This document shows, piece by piece, positions 1-4,397 of a DNA stretch of 6,299 bases. The notes below the pieces were generated by a model. The model was not told the origin of the DNA. It did no database searches and saw only the letters and a list, made by a program, of their open reading frames with translations. Source of the stretch: an uncultured Eubacteriales bacterium (lineage in GTDB: Bacteria > Bacillota > Clostridia > TANB77 > CAG-508); NCBI GenBank assembly GCA_902760765.1, contig CACWHO010000032.1, positions 1-6,299 on the forward strand, in the 5' to 3' direction. Every line of letters begins with the position of its first letter. Within the stretch, counting starts at the first letter, position 1. The position numbers and the translations under genes were made by a program.

Positions 1-906
1 TTCTTTTTTCTTATCATCTTTCATAACTTCTTTAATTGAGCCTAAACCTGCAAGAGCATTTGTTGCTTCAAAAGGGATAAATACTTTATTTGCTTCACCA
101 TCAGCAACTTTTTCCAAAGCTTCTAATGATTTTAATTGTATTAATTTATCATCTGGATTAGAACGTTTAATTGCATCATAGACCATTTGAATTTCATTTG
201 CTTTTGCTTCTGCAACCTCTTTAATTGCTTGAGCTTCACCGGCAGCCTTTGTAATTTGGGCTTCTTTTTCAGCCTCAGCTTGTAAAATTGTTGCTTGTTT
301 TTTACCTTCAGCAATAGTAATATCAGATTGTCTTTTTGCTTCAGATTCCAAAATTAATGCTCTTTTATTTCTTTCTGCATTCATTTCTTTTTCCATTGCG
401 TCTCTAACATCTGGTGGTGGTGTGATATCCTTGATTTCTACCATTTCAACTTCACAACCCCATTTGTATGTTGCTTCATTTAAAACAGATTTTAATTGAC
501 CATTTATTTCATCTCTAGAACTAAATGTTTCATCTAAATCCATTTGACCTATAATATCACGAATTGTTGTGATAGAAAGATATTCAATACCTTTTTTCAA
601 ACTTTGAATTTCGTAAACAGCTTTTGCTGGATCTATAATTCTATAAAATACAACTGTATCAATTGTAATTGTTACATTATCTTTTGTAATAACACCTTGT
701 GGTGGGACATCAAGTGTTTGTTGTTTTAAACTAACAACAGAACGAACATGGTCGATAAATGGAATAATAATTGTAAGACCCGCATCTGCAACCTTGTGAA
801 ATTTACCTAATCTTTCAATTATATATACCTCGGCTTGTTTTACTATTTTGATAGAATTAAATAATAAAACTAAAATTATAACTAATACGGCTATTAAAAA
901 CCACAT
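1..906 (-). CDS. SPFH/Band 7 membrane protein (stomatin/QmcA-like), C-terminus cut by window edge
   Basis: This is a membrane-anchored scaffold of the stomatin/prohibitin/flotillin (SPFH) superfamily. Such proteins oligomerise at the membrane and are tied to membrane microdomains and protease control; the exact role here is unknown. 302 codons are visible, with no stop before the edge. Residues 2-17 are one hydrophobic N-terminal helix. An SPFH domain follows at about 23-180, with family-typical stretches ERLGKFHKV (31-39), YRIIDPAKAVYEI (88-100), TTIRDIIGQMDLDE (113-126) and VEIKDITPP (156-164). Residues 170-245 form an Ala/Glu/Lys-rich coiled coil, as in QmcA/paraslipin-type members. Family members are usually about 300-320 aa, so only a few residues are probably missing. 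The ATG at 906-904 is preceded by AAGGAGG (920-914). Ile codons are mostly ATT (22 of 36; ATA only 8), unlike the rightward genes. A downstream nfeD partner, common in this family, would lie outside the window and cannot be assessed. HflC/HflK is less likely because the N-terminal and coiled-coil pattern fits the stomatin group. Confidence 0.92.
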   Translation of the reverse strand, partial: MWFLIAVLVIILVLLFNSIKIVKQAEVYIIERLGKFHKVADAGLTIIIPFIDHVRSVVSLKQQTLDVPPQGVITKDNVTITIDTVVFYRIIDPAKAVYEIQSLKKGIEYLSITTIRDIIGQMDLDETFSSRDEINGQLKSVLNEATYKWGCEVEMVEIKDITPPPDVRDAMEKEMNAERNKRALILESEAKRQSDITIAEGKKQATILQAEAEKEAQITKAAGEAQAIKEVAEAKANEIQMVYDAIKRSNPDDKLIQLKSLEALEKVADGEANKVFIPFEATNALAGLGSIKEVMKDDKKKE

Positions 907-947
907 AATTTTTCCTCCTTATAGAAAAATAATTAAACTATAAATTT

Positions 948-976
948 ATTATAGCACAAAATTATTGGAAAATAAA
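948..976 (-). promoter_or_regulatory. Extended -10 promoter for the SPFH gene
   Basis: Read on the minus strand, positions 956-948 are TGCTATAAT, a perfect extended -10 element (TGn plus consensus TATAAT). The hexamer 17 bp upstream (976-971, TTTATT) is a poor -35, which is tolerated by extended -10 promoters. Transcription would start near 941, giving a leader of about 35 nt that contains the AAGGAGG ribosome binding site at 920-914. Confidence 0.65.
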
Positions 977-1021
977 GACTTTTTTGACAAAAAATCTTAT
1001 AAATTTTATGTAAATTATATC

Positions 1022-1053
1022 ATATAAAAATACTGAATTTAGTATTTTTATAT
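1022..1053. repeat. 13-bp perfect inverted repeat in the divergent intergenic region
   Basis: The arms at 1022-1034 and 1041-1053 are exact reverse complements (ATATAAAAATACT and its complement) around a 6-nt spacer, GAATTT. There is no GC-rich core and no following T-run on either strand, so a standard intrinsic terminator is unlikely. It lies between two divergent genes, about 66 bp upstream of the -10 of the SPFH promoter and 38 bp upstream of the -35 proposed for the prepilin gene. That position would suit a regulator binding site. It could also be a 5' leader hairpin if transcription starts from a TTGACA at 984-989, although the matching -10 (TATGTA, 1007-1012) is poor. Confidence 0.5.
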
Positions 1054-1090
1054 AGCCAAACAATAATATCATATTTTTGGTTAATAATAC

Positions 1091-1119
1091 TTGAAAAAAA
1101 TAATAAAATAGTATAAGAT
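1091..1119 (+). promoter_or_regulatory. Candidate sigma-A promoter for the prepilin-like gene
   Basis: TTGAAA at 1091-1096 and TAAGAT at 1114-1119 are separated by exactly 17 bp, a fair match to TTGACA/TATAAT. The predicted start is around 1126, leaving a leader of about 20 nt with the GAGGT ribosome binding site at 1135-1139. The surrounding sequence is so AT-rich that -10-like strings are common, so this is moderate evidence only. Confidence 0.45.
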
Positions 1120-1145
1120 AATACCATGTGTAAAGAGGTAAAATT

Positions 1146-1622
1146 ATGAAAAAAATGTTAGAAAAAGAAAATGGAATAACAATAGTTGTATTAGTAATAA
1201 CAATAGTTATAATGCTTATAATTGCAGGTGTTTCAATGGGCGGAGGATTAAAAGGACATAAAGAAAGCCAAGATGCTGCAGATTTGGCAGATTTAAAAAC
1301 AGTTCAAAATGCAATTTATCAAAGATATACAAAGGTTCAATTAACAGGAAATTTAGACGACTTACCAGGAACTACAATTTCAAAAGATGATGTTCAAAAA
1401 ATTGTAGATGAGATTAATAGTCAAGTATCACAAGAAAATCAAATTACTTTAAAAGGTACAGAATATAAAAAACTTGAACAGACAGATTTAGATGATTTAG
1501 ATATATCAAATACTAAATCAACATTTATTGTAAATTATAAAACAGGCGAAGTTTTAAATGAAACTAAAAAAGTTACATATGGTAAAAAAGCATTGTATAT
1601 TTATTCTAAGACAGAAGAATAA
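1146..1622 (+). CDS. Type IV prepilin-like protein with class III signal peptide
   Basis: This 158-aa protein is probably an exported pilin or pseudopilin subunit. The N-terminus has a short charged leader ending in Gly10. The hydrophobic helix at about 11-31 begins ITIVVLVITIV and ends LIIAGVSM. This is the prepilin (type III) signal, expected to be cut after Gly10 by a prepilin peptidase and to leave a 148-residue mature protein. Position +5 is Val15, not the usual Glu; comparable GIT-type N-termini lacking Glu5 are known in Clostridia. The rest is soluble and acidic: a likely extended helix at about 36-62, a Gln/Asp-rich middle, and a C-terminal FIVNYKTGEV stretch (127-136) typical of a small beta domain in clostridial pilin-like proteins. 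GAGGT at 1135-1139 supports the ATG at 1146; Met4 is a less likely start. No pilus assembly ATPase, membrane platform or peptidase gene is visible, so it appears as an orphan. Its filament or secretion role is inferred. Confidence 0.8.
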   Translation: MKKMLEKENGITIVVLVITIVIMLIIAGVSMGGGLKGHKESQDAADLADLKTVQNAIYQRYTKVQLTGNLDDLPGTTISKDDVQKIVDEINSQVSQENQITLKGTEYKKLEQTDLDDLDISNTKSTFIVNYKTGEVLNETKKVTYGKKALYIYSKTEE

Positions 1623-1624
1623 AA

Positions 1625-1647
1625 AATAAAAATCTTTGGTTTTTATT
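1625..1647. terminator. Weak AT-rich hairpin after the prepilin-like gene
   Basis: Positions 1625-1634 can pair with 1638-1647 (10 bp including one G-T wobble) around a TTT loop, starting 3 bases after the TAA stop of the prepilin-like gene. The five-T run is inside the right arm instead of following it, and only one G-C pair is present. It may slow or end transcription before murB, but it is not a textbook terminator. Confidence 0.3.
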
Positions 1648-1681
1648 AAAATAAAAAAGAAATATGCTTAAAACATATTAT

Positions 1682-1700
1682 AAGGGGAAATGTATAATTG
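1682..1700 (+). promoter_or_regulatory. Ribosome binding site that sets the TTG start of murB
   Basis: AAGGGG at 1682-1687 lies 10 bases before the TTG at 1698-1700, a workable spacing. An ATG at 1690 is only 2 bases from this site and reads just three codons before TGA. The next in-frame ATG (1737) would remove conserved N-terminal residues and lacks a comparable site. The TTG is therefore the best start. Confidence 0.65.
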
Positions 1701-2612
1701 ACTAACATAGAAATATTGGAAAATTTAAAATTATATATGCCAAAAGAAAGAATAAAGCAGAATGAGCCAATGAAATTACATACATCATTTAAAGTTGGTG
1801 GACCTGCAGATTTTTTTGTTACAGTTGAAAGCATAGAAGAATTAAAAAATATAATAAAGTTTACAAAAAAAAGCAAAATTCCATTATACATTGTTGGAAA
1901 TGGAACAAATCTTTTGGTAAAAGATAATGGAATAAGTGGAATTGTTGTAAAGCTTGCTATGAACAAATTTGAAGTAAGTGAAAGGGAAAACAGTAAAATT
2001 GAAGTAAAGGCACAAGCAGGTGTTCCACTTGCTTTTTTAGGACAAAAAATGTTGCAATCAGAAATTGCAGGTCTTGAAGAACTATCTGGCATTCCAGGTA
2101 CTATTGGTGGTGCTATAATAATGAATGCTGGAGCACACGGAAAAGAAATGAAAGATATTGTTAAAAATGTTGTTGCAATTGATTATGACTGCAATATATG
2201 TGAATTTACAAATGAACAATGTAAGTTTGAATATAGAAATAGTATGTTTGAAAATGGCAAATATATTATTTTACAAGCTAACTTAGAACTAGAAAAAGGT
2301 AACAAAGATGAAATTAGCAGAAAAATGTCAGAATATATGCAATTTAGAAAAGAAAAGCAACCATTAGAATATCCAAGTGCTGGTAGTACATTTAAAAGAG
2401 GTACAGATTTTGTAACAGCAAAATTGATTGATGATGCTGGATTAAAAGGATATTCAATTGGAGGAGCACAAGTTTCAGAAAAACATGCAGGCTTTATAAT
2501 AAATAAAAATAATGCAACAGCACAAGATATTTTAAATTTAATAAAATATGTACAAGAAACAATCTTAAAAAAATTTAACAAAAATATAGAGTTAGAAGTA
2601 AAAATAATATAA
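1698..2612 (+). CDS. murB: UDP-N-acetylenolpyruvoylglucosamine reductase (MurB)
   Basis: This cytoplasmic flavoenzyme reduces UDP-GlcNAc-enolpyruvate to UDP-N-acetylmuramate with NADPH and FAD, the second committed step of peptidoglycan precursor synthesis. At 304 aa it matches the type II (Bacillus-like) MurB length. The FAD-binding domain carries HTSFKVGGPAD (28-38), IVGNGTNLLVKDNGI (65-79) and the ELSGIPGTIGGAIIMNAGA stretch (128-146). The YRNSMF motif (179-184) holds the conserved Arg180. PSAGSTFKR (226-234) carries the expected proton-donor Ser230. The substrate domain continues with AKLIDDAGLKG (241-251) and the GGAQVSEKHAGF region (255-266). Glu300 in IELE near the C-terminus is the likely catalytic Glu. 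All key residues appear present. Translation starts at TTG. yvcK follows 87 bp downstream on the same strand with no clear terminator between, suggesting co-transcription. No good separate promoter was found in that gap. Confidence 0.96.
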   Translation: MTNIEILENLKLYMPKERIKQNEPMKLHTSFKVGGPADFFVTVESIEELKNIIKFTKKSKIPLYIVGNGTNLLVKDNGISGIVVKLAMNKFEVSERENSKIEVKAQAGVPLAFLGQKMLQSEIAGLEELSGIPGTIGGAIIMNAGAHGKEMKDIVKNVVAIDYDCNICEFTNEQCKFEYRNSMFENGKYIILQANLELEKGNKDEISRKMSEYMQFRKEKQPLEYPSAGSTFKRGTDFVTAKLIDDAGLKGYSIGGAQVSEKHAGFIINKNNATAQDILNLIKYVQETILKKFNKNIELEVKII

Positions 2613-2699
2613 TAGATATTTTGATTATAAAATAGACTTTAATAAATGAAATATAAAGTTGTAAAATAAACTATAACAATTCAATGGAGGGTTATACAA

Positions 2700-4337
2700 A
2701 TGAAAGGCTTTTTTAAGTGGTTTAGTAATAGTAGTAAATTAAAAAGATGGATGTTCTTAATTTTAATTGGTGTACTTTTTATGTGTTATGGAACAGCTGA
2801 AATATTAGTATTAAAAGAAATTACATTTCATGAATTAATAAAAATAATTATTACATTTGTATTAGGATTTTTAGCAATTGTAATAGGAGTTGTTTCATTT
2901 AACAAAAGAACATTAGAAATTTTAATTGAATCAACAGATGAAAGAATGAATGATAAAAGTAATGTAAACTTAAAATCATTAATATTTAATAAAAAAATAT
3001 ATCATCAAGGACCAAATATTGTAGTAATTGGCGGTGGAACTGGGTTAAATACAGTTTTAAGTGGACTAAAAAAATATACTGATAATTTAACAGCAATAGT
3101 TACAATATCAGATTATGGAGAACCTTTAAGTGAATCAAGAATGGAGTTACAAACCAAGCCATTAAATGATGTTAGAGATAGTATGATTGCTCTTTCAAAC
3201 AATGGAGATGAACTTGAAAAATTATTTAATTATAAATTCACAGAAGGAAGATTAAAGAATCTTGCATTTTCAGATATTTATTTTTCAGCAATGAAAGATG
3301 TAAATAACGATTTTGCAGATTCAGTTATTAAAAGTAATGAAGTCTTAAATATTGTTGGAAAAGTTATACCTGTAACACTCGATGAAATGAATATAACTGC
3401 AGAACTTGCAAATGGATATATAGTAACAGAAAAATCAAAGATTGCAGAAATTGCATATGATAAAGTTACAAAAATAAATAGAATTTATTTAAACCCAACA
3501 AATTGCAAACCAGCACCAGGAGTAATAGAAGCAATAAATGAAGCAGATTGTATAATAATTGGACCAGGAAGTTTATATACAAATGTTATACCAAATCTTC
3601 TTGTAAATGGTGTTGCAAAAGCAGTTAAAGAAAATGCTGGATTAAAAGTTTATATAAGCAACATAATGACAGAGCCAGGACAAACAGATGAATATACAGT
3701 GTCTGACCATATAAATGCAATAATTGAACATTGTGGAAAAGGAATTATTGATTATTGTATTTATGATACAGGAGAAATTGTTCCAGAATATATTAAAAAA
3801 TACAATTTGGAAGGACAAGACCTTGTAATTGCAGATGTTGATAATGTTAAAGGTATTAAATTCCTACAAAGAAACTTATCAAAAATTTCAGATGGTAATA
3901 TTAGACATGACCCAGAACTTGTTGCTGAATCAATTATTGAGCTAATTTGTGATGATTTAAAATATCAAGATAAACAAAATGACCCTCAATATTTAATGTT
4001 AAATAATAAGTTAAGAGAAGATAAAAGAATTAACAAAATTAAAAAGCAAATGGAAAAAGAAAATAAAAAAGGCAAAAAACCAAAAGAAGAAAAAAAGAGA
4101 AACAGCAAGTTTAGCAATAAGTATAGTGAAAGAATTGAATCAATAAAAAAATCTGATGAAATGGTAAAAATAAAAGAAGAAAAATATAAGAAAGAGAAAA
4201 AATCAAAAAAGAAAAATAATAATGCAAAAATAAATATTCCAATGAAAAAGAGAACTCCACAGGAAATAAGAGAGGCAATGATTGAAGAATTAGAACATAG
4301 TAAACTTGGAAAAGATATAAAAAAAGATGAAAAATAA
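2700..4337 (+). CDS. yvcK: YvcK-family (gluconeogenesis factor/CofD-like) protein with membrane hairpin and charged tail
   Basis: YvcK proteins bind UDP-GlcNAc-type nucleotide sugars and help direct carbon to the cell wall, notably on gluconeogenic substrates. This copy is 545 aa, against about 317 for Bacillus YvcK. Two hydrophobic helices (about 17-36 and 47-67) with basic flanks should form a hairpin with both ends in the cytoplasm; clostridial homologues often have this. The CofD-like core spans about 105-420. It begins with IVVIGGGTGLNTVL (107-120) and keeps PVTLDEM (224-230), CKPAPGVIEAI (269-279), GPGSLYTNVIPNLLV (288-302), SNIMTEPGQTDEY (320-332) and IRHDP (401-405). The usual DDGGSSGR segment instead reads DYGEPLSESR (138-147), and the usual GHxxGNL region reads NLAFSDIYF (187-195). 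Residues 421-545 are a low-complexity tail with 37 Lys in 125 residues plus many Glu. GGAGGG at 2686-2691 supports the ATG. Family assignment is firm; conserved activity is less certain because of the changed motifs. Confidence 0.88.
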   Translation: MKGFFKWFSNSSKLKRWMFLILIGVLFMCYGTAEILVLKEITFHELIKIIITFVLGFLAIVIGVVSFNKRTLEILIESTDERMNDKSNVNLKSLIFNKKIYHQGPNIVVIGGGTGLNTVLSGLKKYTDNLTAIVTISDYGEPLSESRMELQTKPLNDVRDSMIALSNNGDELEKLFNYKFTEGRLKNLAFSDIYFSAMKDVNNDFADSVIKSNEVLNIVGKVIPVTLDEMNITAELANGYIVTEKSKIAEIAYDKVTKINRIYLNPTNCKPAPGVIEAINEADCIIIGPGSLYTNVIPNLLVNGVAKAVKENAGLKVYISNIMTEPGQTDEYTVSDHINAIIEHCGKGIIDYCIYDTGEIVPEYIKKYNLEGQDLVIADVDNVKGIKFLQRNLSKISDGNIRHDPELVAESIIELICDDLKYQDKQNDPQYLMLNNKLREDKRINKIKKQMEKENKKGKKPKEEKKRNSKFSNKYSERIESIKKSDEMVKIKEEKYKKEKKSKKKNNNAKINIPMKKRTPQEIREAMIEELEHSKLGKDIKKDEK

Positions 4338-4397
4338 TGTTAAATAAAATTCTATGCAGTATAAAATAAAAAAATAAAAATACTAAGGAGATAGAGT

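Noticed and set aside
544..729. 61-codon plus-strand open frame
   Set aside because: It lies wholly inside the SPFH gene on the opposite strand, is rich in Asn, Cys and Ile without domain features, and has no ribosome binding site.
1661..1679. Small inverted repeat AATATG/CATATT in the murB leader, considered as a regulatory hairpin
   Set aside because: Only 6 bp with a 7-nt loop in very AT-rich sequence; expected by chance.
1646..2092. 148-codon minus-strand open frame
   Set aside because: Antisense to the well-supported start and FAD domain of murB; its composition is that of a reverse-strand shadow.
2183..2581. 132-codon minus-strand open frame
   Set aside because: Antisense to the C-terminal half of murB, with no recognisable motif.
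2613..2699. Separate promoter for yvcK in the murB-yvcK gap
   Set aside because: TTGATT at 2621-2626 has no -10 at a proper distance (TATAAA at 2652 is 25 bp away). TATAAC at 2672-2677 has no -35. Read-through from murB is simpler.
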